Source of the DNA: an uncultured Gemmatimonadota bacterium
GTDB lineage: Bacteria; Gemmatimonadota; Gemmatimonadetes; Longimicrobiales; Longimicrobiaceae
Direction: 5' to 3'
DNA: 64,000 bases
Assembly (NCBI GenBank): GCA_902805735.1
Contig: CADCTW010000021.1
Span: 1 to 64,000, forward strand
How positions within the stretch are numbered: the first letter of the stretch is position 1; each line of letters starts with the position of its first letter. The position numbers and the translations under genes were made by a program. A model generated the notes under the pieces. That model did no database searches. It worked only from the letters and a program-made list of their open reading frames with translations, and was not told the DNA's origin. Shown here in pieces: positions 1-7,004 of the stretch.

Positions 1-1146
1 ACGGACATCCTGGGCGACGCGGGCTCCTTCTCCATCGAGGACCTGATCCCCGACGAGGAGATGGTGATCACCGTCTCGCACGCGGGCTACATCAAGAGCC
101 AGCCGGTGGCGGCGTACCGGGCGCAGGCGCGCGGCGGCCGCGGCATCAGCGGGGTCACGACCAAGGAAGCGGACTGGGTGGAGCACCTCTTTTTGGCGCG
201 CACCCACGACTACCTGATGTTCTTCACCCGCGAGGGGCAGTGCTACTGGCTCAAGGTGCACGAGATCCCGCAGGGGTCGCGCGGGAGCCGCGGCAAGCCG
301 GTGGTGAACCTGATCAACGTGGAGCCGGACGAGAAGATCGCCGCGCTGGTGCCGGTGCGTGAGTTCGCGCACGACAAGCACCTGATCTTCGCCACCCGCA
401 AGGGCGTGGTGAAGAAGACGGCGCTCTCCGCCTACGGCAACCCGCGCAAGGTGGGCCTCAACGCCATCAACGTGCTGGAGGGCGACGAGCTGATCTCGGT
501 GCAGGTGTCGGACAGCACCTGCGAGGTGATCCTGGCGACGTACGAGGGGATGGCGATCCGCTTCCCGCAGGAGCGCATCCGCGAGATGGGGCGCGCGACG
601 ACCGGTGTGCGCGGCATCGCGCTGCAGGGCGACGACAAGGTGGTCGGCATGGTGGTCACCAAGCCCGGCCCCACCCTGCTCGTCGTCACCGAGACGGGGA
701 TGGGCAAGCGCACCGACGTGGAGGCGTACCGTCTCCAGGGGCGCGGCGGCAAGGGCGTCATCAACATCAAGACCAGCGATAAGACGGGCCGCGTGGTGGC
801 GATCATGGAGGTACACCCGGGCGACGAGCTGATGGTGATCACGCGCCAGGGCGTCATCAACCGCCAGCCCGTGAACGGCATCCGGGTGATCGGGCGCGCC
901 ACGCAGGGCGTGAAGCTGATCAACCTGGGCGCCAAGGACGCCGTGATGGACGTGGCGCGCGTGGTCAACGAGGACGCCGTGCCCGAGCCCATCGCCTCGG
1001 ACTCGGAGGAGACCACGGAGATCGTGCCGTCCGTCGCGCTGGAGGAGGAGATCGGGCTGGACGACGACATGGACGACGCGGACGACGACATCACCGAGGA
1101 CGACTACACGGACGACGAAGTGGACTCGGTGGACGACGAGCTCTGA
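1..1146 (+). CDS. gyrA: DNA gyrase subunit A, C-terminal part (5' end outside window)
   Basis: The reading frame is open from base 1, so this is the 3' part of a longer gene; the first ATG at 61 is internal. The product is the C-terminal DNA-wrapping beta-propeller of GyrA, which lets gyrase introduce negative supercoils. The GyrA box is visible as QARGGRG around codon 43, followed by repeated propeller-blade motifs such as GRGGKGVI and GRATQGVKLI. The last 50 or so residues are a strongly acidic tail rich in Asp and Glu, a regulatory tail type known from other GyrA proteins. The GyrA box favours GyrA over ParC. A strong hairpin follows the stop codon. Confidence 0.96.
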   Translation, partial: TDILGDAGSFSIEDLIPDEEMVITVSHAGYIKSQPVAAYRAQARGGRGISGVTTKEADWVEHLFLARTHDYLMFFTREGQCYWLKVHEIPQGSRGSRGKPVVNLINVEPDEKIAALVPVREFAHDKHLIFATRKGVVKKTALSAYGNPRKVGLNAINVLEGDELISVQVSDSTCEVILATYEGMAIRFPQERIREMGRATTGVRGIALQGDDKVVGMVVTKPGPTLLVVTETGMGKRTDVEAYRLQGRGGKGVINIKTSDKTGRVVAIMEVHPGDELMVITRQGVINRQPVNGIRVIGRATQGVKLINLGAKDAVMDVARVVNEDAVPEPIASDSEETTEIVPSVALEEEIGLDDDMDDADDDITEDDYTDDEVDSVDDEL

Positions 1147-1178
1147 TCGAGGGCCCCACCCCGCTCGTTACACTCGCT

Positions 1179-1224
1179 GCCCCTCCCCCGCAGTGCCTTT
1201 TACTGAGGCACCTGGGGGAGGGGC
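1179..1224 (+). terminator. Hairpin after gyrA, likely terminator
   Basis: An 11-bp perfect inverted repeat (gcccctccccc at 1179-1189 with gggggaggggc at 1214-1224) encloses a second 5-bp stem (gtgcc/ggcac). It starts 33 bp after the gyrA stop. The T-tract behind it is weak (gcttgcgtttgtct), so termination is inferred from position and stem strength. Confidence 0.6.
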
Positions 1225-1270
1225 GCTTGCGTTTGTCTGTGCGGGTGGCGCGCGACGGTGTGGCACGTGG

Positions 1271-1287
1271 TTGAGAATCATTCGCAA
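1271..1287 (+). promoter_or_regulatory. Fur-type operator upstream of the DUF1540 gene
   Basis: The sequence ttgagaatcattcgcaa matches the 7-1-7 Fur-box pattern (TGATAATnATTATCA) as TGAGAAT-C-ATTCGCA, with one imperfect arm. It lies about 105 bp before the DUF1540 start. A closely related, perfect palindrome precedes the next gene, which supports a shared regulator. That the regulator is Fur is inference. Confidence 0.5.
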
Positions 1288-1392
1288 GTCGTTGCCGCTG
1301 GTGGGTTTGCAGGGGTCGGCGGGTGGCCCGTGTCTTGCTTTGTATGCTGGCGGCGCTGGAAACCCTGAAAACATGAACAGGAAGGTACGGCG

Positions 1393-1575
1393 ATGCAGAA
1401 TGCTCAGGAGAAGCCCTCGGCCCAGACTTCGGTGGTGTCCGCCTGCACGGTGACGGACTGCAAGTTCAACGAGGCGCACGAGTGCCACGCGGGGCAGATC
1501 GAGGTCCGCGTGGGCCCCGACGGCGCGCACTGCGGCACCTACACCCCCGAAGCATCGCAGCGCCCGCGCCCGTAA
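1393..1575 (+). CDS. DUF1540 family small cysteine protein
   Basis: This 60-residue protein has four conserved cysteines in the spacing CTVTDC...C...C within a short domain (residues 18-52), the layout of DUF1540. Such proteins are thought to bind a metal through the four Cys; no activity is established. The ATG at 1393 is preceded by an aggaagg ribosome site. A Fur-type palindrome lies upstream and a canonical terminator follows, so it looks monocistronic and perhaps metal-responsive. Confidence 0.85.
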   Translation: MQNAQEKPSAQTSVVSACTVTDCKFNEAHECHAGQIEVRVGPDGAHCGTYTPEASQRPRP

Positions 1576-1602
1576 CTGCGCGCGGCAGGCGCGGCACACG
1601 AT

Positions 1603-1634
1603 GGGCTCCCCTCGCGGGGAGCCCTCGTTTTTTT
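1603..1634 (+). terminator. Rho-independent terminator after the DUF1540 gene
   Basis: A perfect 9-bp stem (gggctcccc/ggggagccc), a 4-base loop and then a run of seven T at 1628-1634. It ends the DUF1540 transcript and separates it from the next gene. Confidence 0.9.
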
Positions 1635-1691
1635 CGTCCTCCAGAGAGAATAACGGGACGTCTGGACACGCGGGAATCCCGCTGGTACATT

Positions 1692-1710
1692 GTTGAGAAC
1701 TATTCTCAAC
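1692..1710 (+). promoter_or_regulatory. Perfect Fur-type palindrome before the helical-repeat gene
   Basis: gttgagaa-cta-ttctcaac is a perfect 8-bp inverted repeat around three bases, ending 11 bases before the ATG at 1722. The core TGAGAACTATTCTCA fits the 7-1-7 Fur-box form. Its place directly upstream of the ribosome site would let a bound repressor block transcription or initiation. Which regulator binds is unknown. Confidence 0.6.
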
Positions 1711-1721
1711 CAGGCGAGACG

Positions 1722-2690
1722 ATGAGCGCACCACAGGCATCCGCGGCGGCCGACGTACTGCGGCAGATCTCCGAGACCGAGCGCGGCGAGCGCAGCCGGC
1801 GGGCGGCCGCGGGCGCGCTGGTGCTGGCGGCGGTGGAGGGCGCGCAGGACGAGTTCGTGCTGCGCCGCGCCCGCCGCGAGGTGGAGGGGCTGGAGCGCTC
1901 GCCGGAGAAGTCGATCCTGACGCGCGTGCTGGTGGTGCTGGAGGAGACCTCCGATCCGCGCGCGCGGGTGGCGGCGCCGCTGGTGCAGTACGCCTGCGAG
2001 CTGGAGCGCACCCGCCGCCTTCCCGAGGCCGACGCCGCCGTCTCGCTGGCGCTCGCGCTGGACACCGTCTCCTCCTCCACCGCGCTGCACGCCGCCCGCC
2101 TGGCCCGCAAGCTCGGCGACCGCGAGCGGGCGCTGGCGCTCTACTGCGCCGCGCGCGACCTGGATGGGGGCTCGGGGGTCATCGCGCGCCTGGCCGCCGT
2201 GGGCGAAGCCGCCGTCGGCGCGGACGCCGAGCGGGGGCTGACGCGCGCCATCCGCGCCGCGCTGCGGGCGGGCGACGCGGAGTCGGCGGCGGTGGGGCTG
2301 GAGGAGCGGGCGTCGGTGCTCCGCGCCGCCGGCAACCGCCGCGGGGCCGCGCGCGACCTGTGCCTGGCCGCCGCCCGCTTCCCGGACGGGGTGGACCGGG
2401 CGCGCGTGGCCCACGCCCTGGCCGGCGTCGTGCTCTCCATGGGCGACGCACCCGCCGCGCGCGAGGCCATGCTCGCCGCCCTCGCCTGGGGCGACGCGCC
2501 GCAAAAGGACCACGCGCGCAGCCGCCTCCACACCCTGGCCCGCGACACCGGCGACCAGGTGGGGACGCGCCGCTGGCGCTCCTTCCAGCGCCCCTCGCTC
2601 GTGTCGCTCTCCGCCTACCGGCCGGCGGCCGGCGCCGGCACGCTGGCGCCGCGCCTCACCCGCTGGCGCGAGGCGCTGACCACCGCTTGA
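1722..2690 (+). CDS. Helical-repeat (TPR-like) protein of unknown function
   Basis: A 322-residue Ala/Arg/Leu-rich protein made of paired amphipathic helices resembling degenerate TPR repeats, for example around residues 100-150 and 190-260. No signal peptide, membrane segment or catalytic motif is visible. The frame is open further upstream (to 1482), but ATG 1722 is preferred because it follows the operator palindrome and the upstream part overlaps the DUF1540 gene and its terminator. The operator suggests metal-dependent control. I do not recognise a specific family. Confidence 0.7.
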   Translation: MSAPQASAAADVLRQISETERGERSRRAAAGALVLAAVEGAQDEFVLRRARREVEGLERSPEKSILTRVLVVLEETSDPRARVAAPLVQYACELERTRRLPEADAAVSLALALDTVSSSTALHAARLARKLGDRERALALYCAARDLDGGSGVIARLAAVGEAAVGADAERGLTRAIRAALRAGDAESAAVGLEERASVLRAAGNRRGAARDLCLAAARFPDGVDRARVAHALAGVVLSMGDAPAAREAMLAALAWGDAPQKDHARSRLHTLARDTGDQVGTRRWRSFQRPSLVSLSAYRPAAGAGTLAPRLTRWREALTTA

Positions 2691-2692
2691 TA

Positions 2693-2764
2693 TCACACAG
2701 AGACACAGAGACACAGAGGCAAGGGCGCACGGAGATGAAGACATCGCCGTGCGTCTCTGTTTTT
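2693..2764. repeat. Dispersed palindromic repeat, family 1 (copy 1)
   Basis: Built from cacagagacacagag-type units facing inverted ctctgt units: gcacggagatgaag ... cgccgtgcgtctctg. It directly follows the helical-repeat gene and ends in a T-run. Better-preserved copies lie at 3840, 9434 and 10598. It probably acts as an mRNA 3' hairpin. Confidence 0.75.
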
Positions 2765-2825
2765 GCGGGGGACCAGGCGGTATCTTAGGCGGGACTCTTC
2801 ACCACGGATCGAGACGCGCCGCACC

Positions 2826-3833
2826 ATGGCTACGCAACCCAACCGACTCGTCGCCGTCCCGTCCGGCGCATCCATCGCCGTACACGAGGACCGCAACCCC
2901 GGCGTGCCGCTGGACCTGGACTGGGTCAGCTCCGTGCGCGTCAACCGCAGCGCGGTGGAGCGGCGCGCGGCCACGCTTCCCGGGCGGCGCACCGTCAAGA
3001 AGCAGTGGCAGGCCGCCTGGCTCCTGCGCGCCATCACCCTGATGGACCTCACCACCCTTTCCGGCGACGACACGCCGGGGACGGTGCGCCGCCTGTGCGC
3101 CAAGGCCCGCCACCCGCTGCGCCCCGAGATCCTGGACGCGCTGGGCGCCGGCGAGCTCCCCATCCGCTGCGGCGCGGTGTGCGTCTACCACCGCTTCGTG
3201 GCCACCGCCGTCGAGGCGCTGGAGGGCTCCGGCATCCCCGTGGCCGCCGTGTCCACCGGCTTCCCGGCCGGCCTTTCGCCCTTCCGCCAGCGGGTGGAGG
3301 AGATCCACGCCTCCGTGGCCGACGGGGCGGAGGAGATCGACATCGTCATCACCCGCGAGCACGTGCTCACGGGGAACTGGCAGGCGCTGTACGACGAGGT
3401 GCAGGCCTTCCGCGAGGCGTGCGGGCCCGCGCACCTCAAGGCCATCCTGGCCACGGGCGAGCTGGCGACGCTGCGCAACGTGGCGCGCGCTTCCGTGGTG
3501 GCGATGATGGCCGGCGCGGACTTCATCAAGACCTCCACGGGGAAGGAGTCGCGCAACGCCGAGCTGCCGGTGGGGCTGGTGATGGCGCGCTGCATCCGCG
3601 AGTACCGCGAGCGCACGGGGCACGAGGTGGGCTTCAAGCCCGCGGGCGGCATCCGCACCGCCAAGCAGTCGCTGGACTGGCTGATGATGATGAAGGAGGA
3701 GCTCGGCCGCCGCTGGCTGGAGGCGGACCGCTTCCGCTTCGGCGCCTCGTCGCTCCTCAACGACATCGAGCGCCAGCTCGAGCACCACGTCACCGGCCGC
3801 TACTCCGCTTCGCATCGGCATCCCATGGCTTGA
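2826..3833 (+). CDS. deoC: Deoxyribose-phosphate aldolase
   Basis: This 335-residue class I aldolase cleaves 2-deoxyribose 5-phosphate to glyceraldehyde 3-phosphate and acetaldehyde in deoxynucleoside breakdown. The Schiff-base lysine is in FIKTSTGK (K235) and the second lysine motif is GFKPAGGIRT. The N-terminus is about 80-100 residues longer than the E. coli enzyme, typical of the long DeoC group. I chose ATG 2826 (MATQPNRL) over the further-upstream ATG, which falls in spacer. The ALDH16-type dehydrogenase 3.2 kb downstream could oxidise the acetaldehyde; that link is inference. Confidence 0.95.
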   Translation: MATQPNRLVAVPSGASIAVHEDRNPGVPLDLDWVSSVRVNRSAVERRAATLPGRRTVKKQWQAAWLLRAITLMDLTTLSGDDTPGTVRRLCAKARHPLRPEILDALGAGELPIRCGAVCVYHRFVATAVEALEGSGIPVAAVSTGFPAGLSPFRQRVEEIHASVADGAEEIDIVITREHVLTGNWQALYDEVQAFREACGPAHLKAILATGELATLRNVARASVVAMMAGADFIKTSTGKESRNAELPVGLVMARCIREYRERTGHEVGFKPAGGIRTAKQSLDWLMMMKEELGRRWLEADRFRFGASSLLNDIERQLEHHVTGRYSASHRHPMA

Positions 3834-3839
3834 ACAGCG

Positions 3840-3908
3840 GGCTCACACGGAGACACAGAGGCACAGAGAAAAGCATCTTCTCTGTGCCTCTGTGTCTCTG
3901 CGTGAGCC
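3840..3908. repeat. Family 1 palindromic repeat (copy 2), between convergent genes
   Basis: A near-perfect inverted repeat: ggctcacacggagacacag ... ctgtgtctctgcgtgagcc, with a short aaaagcatctt loop. It sits exactly between the convergent 3' ends of deoC and the lipoprotein gene, so it is well placed to serve as a two-way transcription stop. Confidence 0.85.
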
Positions 3909-3914
3909 CTGCTG

Positions 3915-4373
3915 TTAGAACTGGAAGACCGTCACCTGGCCGCTGAGGACGTTCACGTCCAGCGCGATCACCTCCGTGACGAGGATGTTCCCGATGTCCA
4001 GCACGTCGTTGACGATGACCACGTTGTCGTTGACGCTGTTGTTGAGGAAGTCGCGGAGGACGTTCACGTCCACGTCGTTGTTGTTGAGGGCGTTGTTCAG
4101 CGCCTCCACGTTGTTGCCGTTCAGCAGGTCTTCGACGTTGATCACCCGCACGTCGGCCACCGTCAGGTCGTTGAGCGCCTCCAGGTTGTTGATGTTGACG
4201 GCGACGTTGTTCAGCGCGGCGATCAGGTTGCCGAAGGTGGCCTGGCCGGTGTTGGGGTTCTGGCGCGCGAAGCTTGCCGCCTCCGGCGCCGGGGTGGTGG
4301 CGGAGTCGCTGCAGCCGGTGGCCACCAGCGCCAGACCAAAGAACGCCGCGGGGATGAGTGCACGAGCTCGCAT
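3915..4373 (-). CDS. Asn-rich lipoprotein, under a c-di-GMP riboswitch
   Basis: A 152-residue predicted lipoprotein: a signal peptide with lipobox LVATGC puts lipidation at C21. The mature part is dominated by Asn, Val, Asp and Leu in short irregular repeats of the type LNNNDVDVN or NNLEALNDL, and has no further cysteine. Such Asn-rich beta-forming repeats suggest a surface or matrix role, but no family is recognised. ATG 4373 is supported by gggagg seven bases upstream; the longer frame (MYWEV) lacks a ribosome site. The gene is the only one downstream of the riboswitch at 4497-4580. It shares codon use with its neighbours. Confidence 0.8.
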   Translation of the reverse strand: MRARALIPAAFFGLALVATGCSDSATTPAPEAASFARQNPNTGQATFGNLIAALNNVAVNINNLEALNDLTVADVRVINVEDLLNGNNVEALNNALNNNDVDVNVLRDFLNNSVNDNVVIVNDVLDIGNILVTEVIALDVNVLSGQVTVFQF

Positions 4374-4453
4374 ACGTACCTCCCAGTACAACGTGTGCGC
4401 CGGCCGGGCCGGCGGTGTAAGCGATCCCGCGGATGTGCGGCGATCGCCCAGAT

Positions 4454-4508
4454 TCCAAAGACAACGGGCCGCCAGCCTCGACGGTCAGTCGAAGAAGCTG
4501 GCGGCCCG
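4454..4508 (-). terminator. Riboswitch-linked terminator/antiterminator hairpin
   Basis: A 12-bp perfect inverted repeat (gctggcggcccg 4497-4508 with cgggccgccagc 4465-4476) has an inner 5-bp stem. On the minus strand it is followed by ttgtcttt. Its 5' arm is the same segment that forms the 3' end of the aptamer, so aptamer and terminator should be mutually exclusive. This predicts that ligand binding turns the lipoprotein gene on (inference). Confidence 0.65.
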
Positions 4509-4580
4509 GCGAGCATGGCGACGACCGTCGCGTTAGCCCCGTGGCTCTGCGTCACCGCCTTTGGGCGGTTTTGCTCTGAG
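4497..4580 (-). promoter_or_regulatory. Cyclic di-GMP-I (GEMM) riboswitch aptamer
   Basis: Read on the minus strand, the segment shows the hallmarks of the class I c-di-GMP aptamer in order: gcaaaacc, then a hairpin gcc-caaa-ggc, then ggtgacgcagagccacgg, then gctaa, a second hairpin (gcgacggtcgtcgc), and the 3' strand atgctcgccgggccgcc. The known consensus has GCAAACC, a GAAA-type tetraloop, GACGCAAAGCC, CUAA and CCGGGUUGCC at these places. One consensus A in GACGCAAAGCC is G here. It lies 124 nt upstream of the lipoprotein ATG. Called by eye; a covariance search would settle it. Confidence 0.8.
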
Positions 4581-4652
4581 CAGCGAACTGATACAGTAGC
4601 AGATGTTCATGCCTCTGCATGCATGACGACTCAATCCCCGGCGCGTCACATC

Positions 4653-4724
4653 AAAAAAAGAGGCACGGAGATCTTGATCTCCGTGCCTCTTTTCCCTCTG
4701 TGTCTCTGTGTCTCTGTGTGAGCC
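4653..4724. terminator. Hairpin with family 1 repeat, ends the L,D-transpeptidase gene
   Basis: A long perfect stem (aaagaggcacggagatc / gatctccgtgcctcttt) with a TT loop and A/T runs on both sides, merged with a family 1 half-unit (ctctgtgtctctgtgtgagcc). It starts three bases from the minus-strand gene's stop, so it most likely terminates that gene and insulates the riboswitch promoter. Confidence 0.8.
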
Positions 4725-4726
4725 AA

Positions 4727-5587
4727 TCAGTAGATGTAGACCGGTATCCCGACTTTGGCGTGCTCGTACAGGAAGGTCAGCGGCTCCTCGTCCAGACGGA
4801 TGCAGCCGTGGGTGGCCGGAAAGCCGATGGCGATGGGGTCGTTGGTGCCGTGGATGAAGTACCCGTCGCCCGTGTCCAGCTTGAACTTGCCGAGCACCTC
4901 CGGCACGCGCCGGTTGATGGTGCCGAACGGGGGGATGTACAGCGTCCCGTCCCACATCAGCGGGTGCTCCTGCGGCAGGACCTCGAACTCGCCGTCCCTG
5001 AGGATCCCCAGGTTGGCGCCGCGGCGGATGACGCGCCCGCCCTCCTTGAGCGTGATGCCCCCCGCCGGGAACTGCCGCACCCGGTCGGCCAGCGACTGGT
5101 AGTGCCAGTCGGGCGGGATCCAGAGCGGGTTCTCTTCCATCTTGATCACGGTGCGGCGGCCGCGCGGGGTGCTGAAGTCGATCAGCCGCCCGCCCGTGGT
5201 CCTCACCATCCCCATCCCCACCCCCGCCGGGGCGGAGAGCAGGGTGTCGGCGCCCTCGATCAGCCACAGGCGGCGGTCGAAGATGGAGACGACGATGCGC
5301 TTGCCGGTGGCGGCGCTGGCGGCGCGGCGGTGGCGCTCCCACGCCAGCGAGTCGGCGCGCGAGGTGGGGCGGCGCGGCGCCGGATCGGGGTTCACCACGC
5401 CCATGCGGCGCAGGCGGTCCTCGATCAGCTCGTCGGTGGTCACCAGCCCGCGCGGACGATTGTCCGTGGTGGCCGCGCGGCTCGTGTCGGCGCCCTCGGT
5501 GGCGCGGATGCCGTCCTGCCCGCGTGCGGGCGCGGCGAGCGCCAGGGCCAGCAGGCCCGCGGAGAAAATGCGAATGGTGTTGCTCAT
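4727..5587 (-). CDS. L,D-transpeptidase (YkuD family), exported
   Basis: A 286-residue secreted enzyme of the YkuD family, which makes 3-3 peptidoglycan crosslinks or attaches proteins to peptidoglycan. A signal peptide (residues 1-23, ending APARGQ) is followed by a linker and a YkuD domain from about residue 90. The catalytic motif reads HGTND...IGFPATHGCIRL: His, then the Cys in THGCIR, with Thr in place of the usual Ser before HGC. ATG 5587 (MSNTIRIFS) begins the signal peptide; the longer open frame upstream overlaps the rhomboid gene and is not coding. Confidence 0.93.
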   Translation of the reverse strand: MSNTIRIFSAGLLALALAAPARGQDGIRATEGADTSRAATTDNRPRGLVTTDELIEDRLRRMGVVNPDPAPRRPTSRADSLAWERHRRAASAATGKRIVVSIFDRRLWLIEGADTLLSAPAGVGMGMVRTTGGRLIDFSTPRGRRTVIKMEENPLWIPPDWHYQSLADRVRQFPAGGITLKEGGRVIRRGANLGILRDGEFEVLPQEHPLMWDGTLYIPPFGTINRRVPEVLGKFKLDTGDGYFIHGTNDPIAIGFPATHGCIRLDEEPLTFLYEHAKVGIPVYIY

Positions 5588-5664
5588 CTCTGGATGCCGT
5601 TCGGGGACAACGTGGAACGGCGAAAGCACTTGCGAATCCCGTGCTCGCCACCTCCTAGTATAAC

Positions 5665-5708
5665 AGCGGGGCACACCGAGATGAAGTTCTTCTCCCTGCC
5701 TCCGTGCA
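5665..5708. repeat. Degenerate family 1 repeat
   Basis: The segment ggggcacaccgagatgaag...ctccctgcctccgtgc is a worn copy of the inverted repeat seen at 9434 and 10598. It lies between the rhomboid stop codon and the L,D-transpeptidase start. Confidence 0.4.
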
Positions 5709-5718
5709 GGATCGCCCT

Positions 5719-6831
5719 TCACAGTACCGGCAGCACCACCAGGAACGCCGTCCACGCCGCGCCGAGCGCCAGGACGGCCATGGCCGCCATCCCGGCGGCT
5801 CGCACCACGCGGCCGGGTGTCCACACGGGGCGGGCGCGAAAGGTGGGGATGAAGAGCGCGCCGAGGAGGGCGCCGGCCGCGAGCCCGCCGGCGTGCGCCG
5901 CGTTGTCTACCAGGCCGAAGCCCACGATCCCGATCCCCGCGATGATGGCCACGTTCATCACCACCATGCCGAGGAAGCCGGACGGAACCGCCTCCCGCCG
6001 GCGGTAGCCCAGCACCCCCAGGAAGCCGATCAGCCCCATGAGCCCGCCGGACGAGCCCACCGACGGCACGTCGGGCGGGACCGCGAAGCTGGCCAGCGAC
6101 CCGGCGAGCACGGCGGCCAGGAAGACGAGGGGCACCCACGCGCGATGGGCCAGCACCTCCGTCTCGCGCCCCAGCGATAGGAGAGCCATGAAGTTGACGC
6201 CGAAGTGGATCAGCCCGCCGTGCACGAACCCGCAGGTGAGGAGGCGCCACGCCTGGCCCGCGCGGATGGCCTCCGGGACCATGGCGCCGGCCAGCACGGC
6301 GTGATCGGGAAACCCCGCGAGGGCCGCCACTCCCTGCGCCACGCCGCCCGCCACGATCATCCCCGCCAGCCAGCGCATGTACACCACCGGCACCTGCCGC
6401 AGCACCGCCGATTCCTCCGACTGGCGCACCAGGTCGCGGAAGCCCTGAGGCGTCAGCCGGCGCGACGTGTGCCACTCGCGCACCCGCAGCCCGGCCCACA
6501 GCACCCCGAACAGCAGGTACACGGACCAGGGCGAGCCGGGGCGCAGCTCCCCCGCCTGGTGCTTCTGGAAGGCGAGCACGGCCACGATGGCGCCCACGAT
6601 GACGGCCTGCGTCTTCGCGCCCCCCGCCAATCGTCCGCGGATCGCCTCCAGCAGGAACGGCACCTCCTCCGGCGGCAGGGGCTCCGGGTACTCGGGCGTC
6701 CACACCAGCCGTGGGATGAGCCCCTCCCGGCACTCCCGCACCAGCTCGTCGCGCGTGGCCGCGTGCGGCCCCCGCGCGTCGAAGTAGCCGTACTCGGCGG
6801 GGGGCGAGGGTGTGGGATCGGGGATGGTCAT
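5719..6831 (-). CDS. Rhomboid family intramembrane serine protease
   Basis: A 370-residue protein with a cytosolic N-terminal extension of about 75 residues, two predicted helices (about 75-130) and then a six-helix rhomboid core. The catalytic serine lies in VGSSGGLMG and the catalytic histidine in DNAAHAGGLAAG; the HGGLIHFGVNF segment of the second core helix is also conserved. Rhomboids cleave substrates within the membrane; the substrate here is unknown. It may be co-transcribed with the L,D-transpeptidase 131 bp downstream. Confidence 0.93.
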   Translation of the reverse strand: MTIPDPTPSPPAEYGYFDARGPHAATRDELVRECREGLIPRLVWTPEYPEPLPPEEVPFLLEAIRGRLAGGAKTQAVIVGAIVAVLAFQKHQAGELRPGSPWSVYLLFGVLWAGLRVREWHTSRRLTPQGFRDLVRQSEESAVLRQVPVVYMRWLAGMIVAGGVAQGVAALAGFPDHAVLAGAMVPEAIRAGQAWRLLTCGFVHGGLIHFGVNFMALLSLGRETEVLAHRAWVPLVFLAAVLAGSLASFAVPPDVPSVGSSGGLMGLIGFLGVLGYRRREAVPSGFLGMVVMNVAIIAGIGIVGFGLVDNAAHAGGLAAGALLGALFIPTFRARPVWTPGRVVRAAGMAAMAVLALGAAWTAFLVVLPVL

Positions 6832-6887
6832 CGGCGTCGGTCGAAGTGTGAGCGGTGGCGCGAGTGCAAGGGCAGTACCGGCGAAGG

Positions 6888-6921
6888 ACAGAGAGACGGA
6901 GACAGAGAGGAGAACTTCTTA
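6888..6921. repeat. Degenerate family 1 repeat unit
   Basis: aggacagagagacggagacag followed by agaggagaacttctt resembles one half of the family 1 palindrome. It lies between the divergent rhomboid and aldehyde dehydrogenase genes, where a terminator would not be expected, so it may be a decaying insertion. Confidence 0.35.
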
Positions 6922-7004
6922 CCCGCGTGCGCGCGCGTCCGCCCCGCTGTATACTTCCACCAGCGCGCCTCCCGCGCCCGCCAACCTCCGGATGGACCCG
7001 ACCG

